Notes under the pieces: generated by a model
Told to the model about the DNA's origin: nothing
The model's input: only the letters and a program-made list of their open reading frames with translations
Databases searched by the model: none
Translations under genes and position numbers: made by a program
Part shown: positions 57,217-64,000 of the stretch, piece after piece
How positions within the stretch are numbered: position 1 is the first letter of the stretch
How the letters are laid out: the number at the start of each line of letters is the position of its first letter
Source of the DNA: Thiodiazotropha sp040506775
Lineage (GTDB): Bacteria > Pseudomonadota > Gammaproteobacteria > Chromatiales > Chromatiaceae
DNA: 64,000 bases
NCBI GenBank assembly: GCA_040506775.1
Contig: JBEVWC010000007.1
Span: forward strand, 380,502-444,501
Direction of reading: 5' to 3'

Positions 57217-57302
57217 GTAGCCCGGGTGGAGCATCGCGTAACCCGGGAGAGGCGGAACTTCGGGTGGGGATCCCGGGTTCCGCTTCGCTGCACCCGGGCT
57301 AC
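57217..57302. repeat. REP palindrome in tandem unit 3
   Basis: The last copy, with GTAACCCGGG in place of GGAACCCGGG. It ends 23 bases before the flgN stop and probably terminates flgN transcripts. Confidence 0.85.
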
Positions 57303-57324
57303 TTACTGGCAACGGGTGTTGAAG

Positions 57325-57810
57325 TCAGGCTTTGCCGAGTGAATTGGAGGTGCTGTTGGGTCGGGTCTGTCCTTCAGGGCCATAGGTTTTTTCGCTTGCC
57401 GCGATTCCCCGCAGGATGTCCAGTGCCTGTCCCACCTGATGCTGATTGAGTCTCAATGCGCCACCATTGATTTCATTCTGCTTTTGGCACTCGCTGAGCA
57501 GCAGAGAGAAGGTCTGCCATTGTTCAAGCAACTGTGGTCCGGCGTTGCACTCAAGCAGCAGTTGCTCGGTGCCTTCACGGTTCGGGCTCAGGCCGTTGTC
57601 GCTGAGCAGATGATTGTGCTGATTGACGCTTTGCTCAACGGCCAGGAGTTGTTGTTTCTTCTGCTCAAGAACGGCCTTCATTTCCGCATCGGTGGGTGTA
57701 CTCATGAGTTCATATTCCCGGCGTAACAGGGTGAGCAGGGACTGGGTCTGCTCAATCTCCTGATTGAGGATGCGGGCGAATATGCTTGGAATGTCGGCTG
57801 AGAGACTCAT
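57325..57810 (-). CDS. flgN: Flagella synthesis protein FlgN
   Basis: A 161-residue helical protein, the export chaperone for hook-filament junction proteins FlgK and FlgL. It shows the FlgN pattern: IEQTQSLLTLLRREYELMST in the first helix, KKQQLLAVEQSVNQHNHLLS in the second, and ALRLNQHQVGQALDILRG near the C-terminus. It lies 20 bp downstream of flgM on the same strand, the normal gammaproteobacterial arrangement. Confidence 0.9.
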   Translation of the reverse strand: MSLSADIPSIFARILNQEIEQTQSLLTLLRREYELMSTPTDAEMKAVLEQKKQQLLAVEQSVNQHNHLLSDNGLSPNREGTEQLLLECNAGPQLLEQWQTFSLLLSECQKQNEINGGALRLNQHQVGQALDILRGIAASEKTYGPEGQTRPNSTSNSLGKA

Positions 57811-57830
57811 GGGCTTTGCGTCGATTGCTC

Positions 57831-58136
57831 CTAGGGTAATGAGAGTTCCATGGCCAGCATCTTTTCAGCGGCGCTCTGGGGGTCGATGGTGAAACTGCCG
57901 TTGGCCAGGGCCTCTTGAACGGCTTCCACTTTCTGTGCGTCCACGATCGGCATGTTGGCGATGCGTCCTTCAAGTTCCAGCAGTCGACCCGCATTGCCGG
58001 TCATATCGAAACTGTCGGTGCGTGAGGTGGCCGTGGCACCGCCTGCGCCTTTGGCCTGGCCGGACTTCTGGGTCTGACCACTCTTGCCGATGCTCTTCAG
58101 GTTGCGGCTTGAAAGACTGCTGATATGGATGGGCAT
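57831..58136 (-). CDS. flgM: Anti-sigma-28 factor FlgM
   Basis: A 101-residue protein that holds FliA inactive until hook completion, when it is exported. The Ser/Gly/Lys-rich disordered N-terminus is typical, and the sigma-binding C-terminus has LEGRIANMPIVDAQKVEAVQ then EALANGSFTIDPQSAAEKML. A candidate sigma-28 promoter lies 40-65 bp upstream (58176-58201), separate from flgA. Confidence 0.92.
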   Translation of the reverse strand: MPIHISSLSSRNLKSIGKSGQTQKSGQAKGAGGATATSRTDSFDMTGNAGRLLELEGRIANMPIVDAQKVEAVQEALANGSFTIDPQSAAEKMLAMELSLP

Positions 58137-58175
58137 AGGGTTACCTCGAAAAAACCGCCGGGCTGCGCAAACACC

Positions 58176-58201
58176 GAAACGGCCTGTTGCCTTGATTTCT
58201 A
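58176..58201 (-). promoter_or_regulatory. Candidate sigma-28 (FliA) promoter for flgMN
   Basis: Read on the minus strand: TAGAAATC, a 10-bp spacer and GCCGTTTC, against the consensus TAAAGTTT-N11-GCCGATAA. The GCCG is exact but the -35 match is partial. Sigma-28 control of flgMN is known in Pseudomonas and Salmonella. Confidence 0.4.
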
Positions 58202-58212
58202 CACTAGCAAAA

Positions 58213-58920
58213 TCAATACACCCTGACCAACCCTTTCGACACCACGCGAGCCTCGATCTTTTTGTTCGAGCGGGTGTTGACGACCGGGATCAGATCACCC
58301 GGGTTACCGTGCTTGAGGGCCTTACCCTGCATGCGTACCTGGATGCTCCCGGTGTCGGCCAGGATCGTGACCTGCTCACCGCGCTTCACCGTCTTGCGCA
58401 CCACGAGCATCGATGGAGTGACCACCTGGCCACGGGTCAGGTTACGTTTCAGAGTCTCACCCGCCACCAGCTCGGTACTTTCATAGTAGCCTCTTAACAG
58501 GTGACTGGTATCGGTGACCCGAAGGGTCAGGTCGGAGGCGCTCAGGGCCTCGCCCCGGGCAAGATCCCGGGTGACCACCACCACCGGCACCTCGATGACC
58601 ACGTCTGCCGAGACATACAGGGTCCAGGGTGCCGGGGTCGCGCAACGCACGCCGACGGAGGTGCGCCCGATCTTGATGCCACCGGGCGGGCTGAACGCCT
58701 CCAGGGGGGCGTCGCAGCGGCTCAGTTTCAGGCGGTGATCGAGTGGGGTGAGGTCAATCCGGGCCTGTGGATCATCGGCTGCGAGGTTTTCCAGCAGATA
58801 GCGGTTTGCGGCATCCAGGATGTCCTGATGCGGTTGTGTGGCGTCTGAGCCTGTGACCGGGCCGGTCAGCGCGATCAACAGCAACCCCGTGAGGGTGTGG
58901 GCGATGACTTTCAGTGTCAT
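58213..58920 (-). CDS. flgA: Flagellar basal body P-ring formation chaperone FlgA
   Basis: A 235-residue periplasmic chaperone for FlgI assembly. The signal peptide is VIAHTLTGLLLIALTGPVTG; the start ATG 58920 is preferred to an in-frame one at 58959. A SAF domain follows (VVTRDLARGEALSASDLTLR), then RGYYESTELVAGETLKRNLT and RGQVVTPSMLVVRKTVKRGE; the C-terminus has GNPGDLIPVVNTRSNKKIEA. It diverges from cheV. Confidence 0.93.
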   Translation of the reverse strand: MTLKVIAHTLTGLLLIALTGPVTGSDATQPHQDILDAANRYLLENLAADDPQARIDLTPLDHRLKLSRCDAPLEAFSPPGGIKIGRTSVGVRCATPAPWTLYVSADVVIEVPVVVVTRDLARGEALSASDLTLRVTDTSHLLRGYYESTELVAGETLKRNLTRGQVVTPSMLVVRKTVKRGEQVTILADTGSIQVRMQGKALKHGNPGDLIPVVNTRSNKKIEARVVSKGLVRVY

Positions 58921-59084
58921 GTTGGAGTGTCTCCGGACAGTCGTTCTGTCTGGAAACATGCAAACACCATGCCTTGTGCCCCTGGTAGGATGCCCCGAGA
59001 TTGCATGCCTGCACTAAAGGACAGGCCTGACAAGCCGCCATACTCCTTAGATTAGCGCGAACGACAGACTACGGGGTTACGACA

Positions 59085-60002
59085 ATGGCCGGCATGCTTG
59101 ACAGTATTGATCAACGAACCAAACTGGCAGGACAGAATCGCCTGGAATTGCTGCTGTTTCGACTTCAGGGGCGTCAGACTTTTGGCATCAATGTGTTCAA
59201 GGTCAAAGAGGTGGTGCAGTGCCCGAAACTGACCGAGTTGCCGGGTTCCCATCCGCAGATCCGCGGGGTCGCGTCGTTGCGCGGCACCAATATTCCGGTG
59301 ATGGACCTGAGCAACGCCATCGGTGGCCCGAGGATGGGCAAGGCGACCGACTATTTCATCATCGTGACCGAGTACAACCGTCTCCAGCTGGCCTTTCTGG
59401 TCGGCAGCGTGGAGCGCATCGTCAACACCCACTGGGAGGATATCCTGCCACCCCCAACGGCGGTCGGGCGTAACAGCTACATGACCGCGGTGACCGAGAT
59501 TGACGGGGAACTGGTGGAGATCATCGACGTCGAGAAGGTGCTCAGTGAAGTGTTGGGTATCGATGAGGAGATTCGCAAGCCTATTGATTCCGTGGGTTGC
59601 GATCTGGAAAAATTCAAGGTGATGATCGTCGATGACTCGATGGTGGCGCGCAATCAGATCAAGAAGGTGCTGGAAGAGATCGGCATCGAGGTGGTGGTCG
59701 CCAAAGACGGCAGCGAAGCCTTGACCAACCTGCTGGCCTGGGCGGAAGAGGGCCCGGTAAGCGATTGGCTGGCGATGGTGATTTCCGATATCGAGATGCC
59801 CAAGATGGATGGCTATGCCCTGGTTACCGCGATTCGGGAAAATCCAAAACTTTCAGACCTTTATGTGGTTTTGCATTCGTCACTCAGCGGGGTGTTCAAC
59901 GAAAGCATGGTGCGTAAGGTCGGCGCCAATCATTTTCTCGCGAAATTCATGCCGGACGATTTGGTGTCCCGGGTTACCGAGCGGCTTAAGCAGATCAGTT
60001 AA
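59085..60002 (+). CDS. cheV: Chemotaxis protein CheV
   Basis: A 305-residue coupling protein. An N-terminal CheW-like domain (LELLLFRLQGRQTFGINVFK then VKEVVQCPKL; GVASLRGTNIPVMDLSNAIG) links receptors to CheA. The C-terminal receiver domain has acidic pocket VDDS and phospho-acceptor Asp in VISDIEMPKMDGYALV. It lies 28 bp before cheR on the same strand, as in Pseudomonas and Vibrio. Confidence 0.94.
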   Translation: MAGMLDSIDQRTKLAGQNRLELLLFRLQGRQTFGINVFKVKEVVQCPKLTELPGSHPQIRGVASLRGTNIPVMDLSNAIGGPRMGKATDYFIIVTEYNRLQLAFLVGSVERIVNTHWEDILPPPTAVGRNSYMTAVTEIDGELVEIIDVEKVLSEVLGIDEEIRKPIDSVGCDLEKFKVMIVDDSMVARNQIKKVLEEIGIEVVVAKDGSEALTNLLAWAEEGPVSDWLAMVISDIEMPKMDGYALVTAIRENPKLSDLYVVLHSSLSGVFNESMVRKVGANHFLAKFMPDDLVSRVTERLKQIS

Positions 60003-60030
60003 TCAACACAAATAATAAAGCAGAGCAGTT

Positions 60031-60864
60031 ATGCAACAGCGCTCAATGGCGATTTCGCCGGCGGAATATGAAAGCTTCAAGATTTACCTGCAGGAAGCCT
60101 GTGGCATCCTGCTGGGTAATGGCAAGGAATATCTGGTGTCCAGCCGGCTCAACGGCATCATGAAGGAGATGAACATTGCCTCGTTGAGCGAATTGACCAA
60201 ACTGATCAAGTCCCCCGCCCAGGCCCGCCTGAAGGTGCGGGTGATCGACGCCATGACCACCAACGAGACCTTCTGGTTTCGTGATATCGGGCATTTCATC
60301 CTCCTCAAGGAGACCATTCTGCCCGATCTCAACCAGCAGCGGGGTGGTTCGATCCGGATCTGGTCCGCCGCCTGTTCCAGTGGCCAGGAACCCTACAACA
60401 TCAGCATGATCGCTGAGGATTACCAGAATCAGAAAGGCACCGGCCGGCCGGTTCAGATACAGGCCACCGACATCTCCAGCAAGGTGCTGGAAGAGGCGCG
60501 CAACGGGGTCTATTGCGGTTTGGCGGTGGAACGCGGCCTGACCCTGGATCAGCAAAAGCGCTACTTCCTGACCCGGGACAAATGTCTGGAGGTGAAACCC
60601 GAAATCAAGCGCCGGGTCAGTTTCCGCTCGCAGAATCTGGCGGAGAGCTATCAGTCACTGGGTCGTTTCGACGTGATTTTCTGCCGCAATGTGTTGATTT
60701 ACTTCTCCAACGATCTGAAAAAAGACATCGTCGATCGCATGGCCAATGCCCTTAATCCCGGCGGCTACCTGTTTCTCGGGTCCACCGAGTCCCTCAACCA
60801 GGTTACCAACCGCTTCGAAATGAAGGTGGGTCACGGCGGTATCTCCTACCGTCTGAAGGGCTGA
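60031..60864 (+). CDS. cheR: Chemotaxis protein methyltransferase CheR
   Basis: This 277-residue enzyme methylates glutamates of chemoreceptors using SAM. The N-terminal helical domain is followed by VIDAMTTNETFWFRDIGHF, SAM motif IRIWSAACSSGQEPYNISM, IQATDISSKVLEEARNGVY and FDVIFCRNVLIYFSNDLK, all diagnostic. No C-terminal pentapeptide-binding extension is obvious. A small hairpin terminator follows. Confidence 0.95.
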   Translation: MQQRSMAISPAEYESFKIYLQEACGILLGNGKEYLVSSRLNGIMKEMNIASLSELTKLIKSPAQARLKVRVIDAMTTNETFWFRDIGHFILLKETILPDLNQQRGGSIRIWSAACSSGQEPYNISMIAEDYQNQKGTGRPVQIQATDISSKVLEEARNGVYCGLAVERGLTLDQQKRYFLTRDKCLEVKPEIKRRVSFRSQNLAESYQSLGRFDVIFCRNVLIYFSNDLKKDIVDRMANALNPGGYLFLGSTESLNQVTNRFEMKVGHGGISYRLKG

Positions 60865-60903
60865 TCCGCCGCTCCTCCACTACGGCATCGCAACGCGCCC
60901 AGG

Positions 60904-60921
60904 CGGCAAGCCTTGCCGTTT
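60904..60921 (+). terminator. Short terminator after cheR
   Basis: CGGCAA-GCC-TTGCCG followed by TTT, 40 bases after the cheR stop, separates cheVR from the flgB operon. Confidence 0.45.
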
Positions 60922-61027
60922 GACGGCACCGGGTTGCCGCACGCCGGTAGGGTATGGCATACGCTGATCCCGGTTTCCATCGACTCTGATCCCACCAATC
61001 CCGGTGCGCGCTCCGCGCAAGCTGCTT

Positions 61028-61042
61028 TGGCACACTCCCTGC
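61028..61042 (+). promoter_or_regulatory. flgBp: Sigma-54 (RpoN) promoter for flgBCDE
   Basis: TGGCACACTCCCTGC matches the -24/-12 consensus TGGCACG-N4-TTGC with exact GG/GC spacing, missing only one T. It lies 37 bp before the flgB ATG. Class II flagellar operons of Pseudomonas and Vibrio are FleQ/FlrC- and RpoN-dependent, so this fits. Confidence 0.75.
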
Positions 61043-61078
61043 ATCCTTGTCCGTGAGATCAAGGGTCAGGAGACACCG

Positions 61079-61468
61079 ATGAACTTCGACGACGTATTCG
61101 GCATTCATGAGCGCGCACTGGTATTGCGGTCCCAGCGCGCCGAAGTGCTTGCGTCGAATCTCGCCAATGCGGACACCCCCGGATTCAAGGCGAGGGATTT
61201 CGATTTCAAGGCGATGTTGCAGAGTGAGATGAGCGACACCGTGCGTCTGCGCACCACCAACAGCTCTCACATCCAGACCGAGAGTGGCCCGATTCCGCCG
61301 GCCCAGCTTCTTTACCGTGTGCCCAGTCAGCCGTCGCTCGATGGCAACACCGTGGATACGGAACAGGAACATGCCGCGTTCGGTTCCAACGCCATCGAGT
61401 ATCAGGCCAGTCTCAGTTTCGTCAACAGCAAGATCAGCGGCCTGCGTAAGGCCCTCAAAGGTGAATGA
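61079..61468 (+). CDS. flgB: Flagellar basal-body rod protein FlgB
   Basis: A 129-residue proximal rod protein. Start ATG 61079 follows AGGAG; an in-frame ATG further up lies before the promoter and is not used. ALVLRSQRAEVLASNLANAD then TPGFKARDFDF is the FlgB N-terminal signature, and YQASLSFVNSKISGLRKALK the C-terminal helix. It is the first gene of flgBCDE; the TGA overlaps an ATG in the flgC region. Confidence 0.96.
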   Translation: MNFDDVFGIHERALVLRSQRAEVLASNLANADTPGFKARDFDFKAMLQSEMSDTVRLRTTNSSHIQTESGPIPPAQLLYRVPSQPSLDGNTVDTEQEHAAFGSNAIEYQASLSFVNSKISGLRKALKGE

Positions 61469-61470
61469 TC

Positions 61471-61884
61471 ATGACCATGTTCCGCATCTTTGACACCGCG
61501 GCGTCCGGCATGAGTGCGCAGACTTTGCGCCTCAACCTGGTGGCCAGCAACATGGCCAATGCTGATGCGGTCAGCAGCAGCATCGAGGAGACCTACCGGG
61601 CCCGTCAACCGGTGTTCCAGACGCTGCTCGACGAGTCCAACCCGGATGCGGCCGCACAGGGTGTGCGCATGGCCGGTGTGGTCGAAAGCCAGGCCCCGCT
61701 GATTCAGGAATATGCGCCAGATCATCCGCTGGCGAATGAAGAGGGCTATATATTCCGGCCCAACGTCAACACGGTGGAAGAGATGGCCAACATGATTTCC
61801 GCCTCCCGTTCCTACCAGAGCAATGTGGAAGTGGTGAACGCCGCCAAACAGTTGCTGCTGGCCACCCTGCGTATGGGTCAATAA
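61471..61884 (+). CDS. flgC: Flagellar basal-body rod protein FlgC
   Basis: A 137-residue rod protein from the ATG at 61471 (MTMFRIFDTAASGMSAQTLR), which aligns in length with known FlgC; the ATG at 61465 overlapping the flgB stop is the alternative. LNLVASNMANADAVSSS is the rod-family motif, and PNVNTVEEMANMISASRSYQ with VEVVNAAKQLLLATLRMGQ ends it. AAAGGTGA lies upstream. Confidence 0.95.
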   Translation: MTMFRIFDTAASGMSAQTLRLNLVASNMANADAVSSSIEETYRARQPVFQTLLDESNPDAAAQGVRMAGVVESQAPLIQEYAPDHPLANEEGYIFRPNVNTVEEMANMISASRSYQSNVEVVNAAKQLLLATLRMGQ

Positions 61885-61894
61885 GGAGACAACC

Positions 61895-62575
61895 ATGACC
61901 ACCGGTATCGTCAGTGCTTACAACTATTACGATGACATTGGACTGGGATCCAGTACCACAACCCAGGAAACCGAACAGGGCCAGCTTGGGCTGGAGGATT
62001 TCATGAACCTGCTGGTGACCGAACTGACCCATCAGGATCCGTTCAAGCCGATGGAAAATTCGGAAATGGCGACCCAGGTATCCCAGTTCGCCACCGTGTC
62101 CGGCATCAATGACCTGAACGATGCCTTCGGCGATCTGCGCAGTGCGTTGACCTCGGATCAGGCCCTGCAGGCAGCCAGTCTGGTGGGACACAACGTTCTG
62201 GTGGAGAGCCCCTATGGATGGCTGTCCGCCGATGAGCCGTTACAGGGACAGGTCGACCTGCCCGCGACCGCCAGCAATGTGCGCATTCGCATAACCAACG
62301 GGGCCGGAGAACTGCTGCGCGAGATTCCATTGGGCGCCCACAGTTCCGGTAATGTGGCCTTCAGCTGGGACGGCTACAACGATGCCGGTGACTACGTTGG
62401 TGACGGTGTCTACCAGGTCAGCGCCGTGGCCACTATCGATGATACGGACATGGCTCCGCCGGTGTATGTTTCCGCCGAAGTGGAAAGCGTCAACCTGGGC
62501 GGCGCCAACGGGATTCTGCTGAACCTGGGCGGACTGGGTCAGGTGTCCATGAACGACGTGGTAGAGATTCAGTAA
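61895..62575 (+). CDS. flgD: Flagellar hook capping protein FlgD
   Basis: A 226-residue hook-scaffold protein. The N-terminus has the conserved LGLEDFMNLLVTELTHQDPF then KPMENSEMATQVSQFATVSG; the C-terminus has the beta-sandwich with VRIRITNGAGELLREIPLG and FSWDGYNDAGDYVGDGVYQV. It lies 10 bp after flgC with an AAGGAG site. It is needed for polymerisation of FlgE and later discarded. Confidence 0.95.
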   Translation: MTTGIVSAYNYYDDIGLGSSTTTQETEQGQLGLEDFMNLLVTELTHQDPFKPMENSEMATQVSQFATVSGINDLNDAFGDLRSALTSDQALQAASLVGHNVLVESPYGWLSADEPLQGQVDLPATASNVRIRITNGAGELLREIPLGAHSSGNVAFSWDGYNDAGDYVGDGVYQVSAVATIDDTDMAPPVYVSAEVESVNLGGANGILLNLGGLGQVSMNDVVEIQ

Positions 62576-62635
62576 ATCAATCGGTTTTGACGGGATCGGT
62601 GTGCAGCCGGTTCGTGAGTTGACAGGAGAAAAGAG

Positions 62636-63910
62636 ATGGCATTTCGTATCGCTCTGAGTGGTTTGGACGCGGCTTCCACCGATCTGGAAGTGACCGGCCA
62701 CAACGTGGCCAACGCGAGCACAATCGGTTTCAAAGAGTCACGCGCCGAGTTTGCGGACATCTACGCCAATTCGATCAGCGATGTGAGCAGTTCCTCGCCG
62801 GGTCGCGGTGTGCGGGTCTCCCGTGTGGCGCAACAATTCTCTCAAGGCACTACCGAGTTCACGTCGAACAATCTCGACATGGCGATCAATGGTGAGGGGT
62901 TCTTCGTCATGGAGGATTCCGCCGGTAACATGACCTATACCCGGGCCGGGGCCTTCTCGGTGGATCGTGACGGCAACGTGGTCGACCACACCGGTTCCAC
63001 CCTGCAGGTGTTCCCGCGCATCGGCACCACCGGTTCCCTGTTCAACACCGGCGCCACCACTGACTTGAACCTTCCGGTGGTTTCCGGTAACCCCCTGGTT
63101 ACCAGCCGGGTCGAGGCAACCCTGAATCTGAGTGCCTCGGAAACCCCACCCGCGGTGGTCCTGGATCCCACGGCACCCGGTTTCACCTTTCCCCCGGATC
63201 CTCTGAGTTACAACCACTCCACAGCCACCACGATCTACGACTCGCTCGGCACCGAGCACACTGCGGCGATGTTCTATGTAAAGGTCGCGGACAACCAGTG
63301 GAATGCCTTCACCTTCGTTGATGGCGTCAACGTGACGGTGGGCGGTAATGCCTTTGCGGATATCCAGTTCACCACCAGTGGCGCCATCGATATGGGTGTG
63401 GGTGACGTGGATGCCAGCGGTAACGTGATCTATGACGACATCACCCCCGGTGGCGGTGCCGCGGATATCGTGGGGCTGACCTATGACTACAGCGCCTCGA
63501 CCCAGTTCGGCTCCGGCTTTGCAGTGAACGAGCTGATCCAGAACGGCTATACTTCCGGACGCTTGAGCGGTGTGGACGTGGATGACAGCGGCGTGGTCTT
63601 CGCCCGTTACACCAATGGCCAGTCCGAGCCCCTGGGCAAGATCGCCCTGGCGCGCTTCTCCAACAACCAGGGACTGCGGCAGAACGGCGATACCCGTTGG
63701 GTCGAGTCCTTCTCCTCCGGTGATGCCCAGATCGGTGAGGCCGGTACCGGCAGTTTCGGCCTGATTCAGTCCGGTGCCCTGGAAAATTCCAACGTGGACC
63801 TGGCCAAGCAGCTGGTCAACCTGATCACCGCACAGCGTAACTTCCAGGCCAATGCCCAGGTCATCACCACTGCGGATGCGGTCACCCAGTCCGTAATCAA
63901 CATCCGTTGA
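62636..63910 (+). CDS. flgE: Flagellar hook protein FlgE
   Basis: A 424-residue hook subunit. The N-terminal FRIALSGLDAASTDLEVTGH then NVANASTIGFKESRAEFAD is conserved, the central region is variable, and the C-terminus NVDLAKQLVNLITAQRNFQA then NAQVITTADAVTQSVINIR is the axial-family tail. AGGAGAAAAG precedes the start. It is the last gene of the visible operon; flgF would be expected next but lies beyond the window. Confidence 0.96.
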   Translation: MAFRIALSGLDAASTDLEVTGHNVANASTIGFKESRAEFADIYANSISDVSSSSPGRGVRVSRVAQQFSQGTTEFTSNNLDMAINGEGFFVMEDSAGNMTYTRAGAFSVDRDGNVVDHTGSTLQVFPRIGTTGSLFNTGATTDLNLPVVSGNPLVTSRVEATLNLSASETPPAVVLDPTAPGFTFPPDPLSYNHSTATTIYDSLGTEHTAAMFYVKVADNQWNAFTFVDGVNVTVGGNAFADIQFTTSGAIDMGVGDVDASGNVIYDDITPGGGAADIVGLTYDYSASTQFGSGFAVNELIQNGYTSGRLSGVDVDDSGVVFARYTNGQSEPLGKIALARFSNNQGLRQNGDTRWVESFSSGDAQIGEAGTGSFGLIQSGALENSNVDLAKQLVNLITAQRNFQANAQVITTADAVTQSVINIR

Positions 63911-63931
63911 TGAGATCTGGTTAATGCGTAC

Positions 63932-64000
63932 GTAGCCCGGATGGATCGAAGTGGAAGTCCGGTGGGAACATACCCACCGACCTCCACTTCGTGAAGTCCC
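63932..64000. repeat. REP-like palindrome at the window end (incomplete)
   Basis: GTAGCCCGGATGGATCGAAG starts a variant of the REP family with arms GTGGAAGTCCGGTGGG and CCCACCGACCTCCAC. The right arm is cut by the window end. Confidence 0.65.

Larger units (their letters stand above)
56680..57303. repeat. Tandem array of a 245-bp composite repeat unit
   Basis: Two full and one partial unit. Each unit joins a GTAGCCCGGGTG REP (starts at 56726, 56972, 57217) to a TCGTTCCCACGCTCTGCG element (56821, 57066) and a short AGACAAACGG-AAATCTC linker. Spacing between units is 245-246 bp and the sequence is nearly identical between them. It fills the gap between the convergent diguanylate cyclase and flgN genes. 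Confidence 0.9.

Noticed and set aside
56680..57303. CRISPR array
   Set aside because: The repeats are palindromic, about 245 bp apart and nearly identical over their whole length, with no unique spacers and no cas genes nearby.

Overview
The window is bacterial chromosome from a gammaproteobacterium. Most of it is GC-rich and carries Pseudomonas-like flagellar/chemotaxis gene order (flgN-flgM-flgA, then cheV-cheR-flgBCDE behind a sigma-54 type site), together with leuA, pssA, prfC, rhlE, glgC, sucAB and a class I fumarase. The many GTAGCCCGGGTG-type palindromes suggest a member of the Chromatiales or the sulfur-oxidising symbiont relatives; that placement is inference only.

Layout. 1-6416: a translationally coupled RDD / SpoIIM-like / DUF4129 / DUF4350 / MoxR / DUF58 operon. 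7124-9437: a methyltransferase, a Blc-type lipocalin and a YjdF-type membrane protein. 9490-14796: an envelope-stress-like histidine kinase and response regulator, divergent from a PspA-like / membrane / vWA operon. 15145-24556: housekeeping genes (pssA, leuA, uracil-DNA glycosylase, rimI, yaiI, rhlE) plus an LssY_C lipoprotein and a SprA-like protein. 24628-27615: an ArsR-controlled group with a permease, a DUF2703 protein and a CxxC mini-thioredoxin. 27843-28897: mobile mystery proteins A and B (HTH and Fic) behind AT-rich DNA. 29049-33149: prfC, glgC and small genes.

33176-44183 is accessory DNA of lower GC. It holds a secreted hydrolase/YfaP fusion with a lipoprotein partner, a sulfatase, a relic of a REP-associated transposase, a ParE/Phd toxin-antitoxin pair, and then an integron cassette array without an integrase (39444-43990). 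The array has nine one-gene cassettes, all on the minus strand. At every cassette the 5' boundary box is the exact reverse complement of the R'' box of its own attC. One product looks like an Imm50 immunity protein, and most of the others are small soluble proteins of a similar kind. This orphan array (a CALIN) is the most notable element of the window.

44184-50838 is a sucA-sucB-fumarase-acuI operon on the minus strand. 51266-54507 holds small hypothetical genes, a nuclease-fold protein that has lost its acidic active-site residues, tRNA-Arg(CCU) and an OmpA-like protein with no signal peptide. 55042-56658 is a diguanylate cyclase, followed by a 245-bp tandem array made of two palindromic repeat families. 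57325-63910 is the flagellar/chemotaxis block, cut by the window end just after flgE.

All family calls come from reading motifs by eye; no database search was run.
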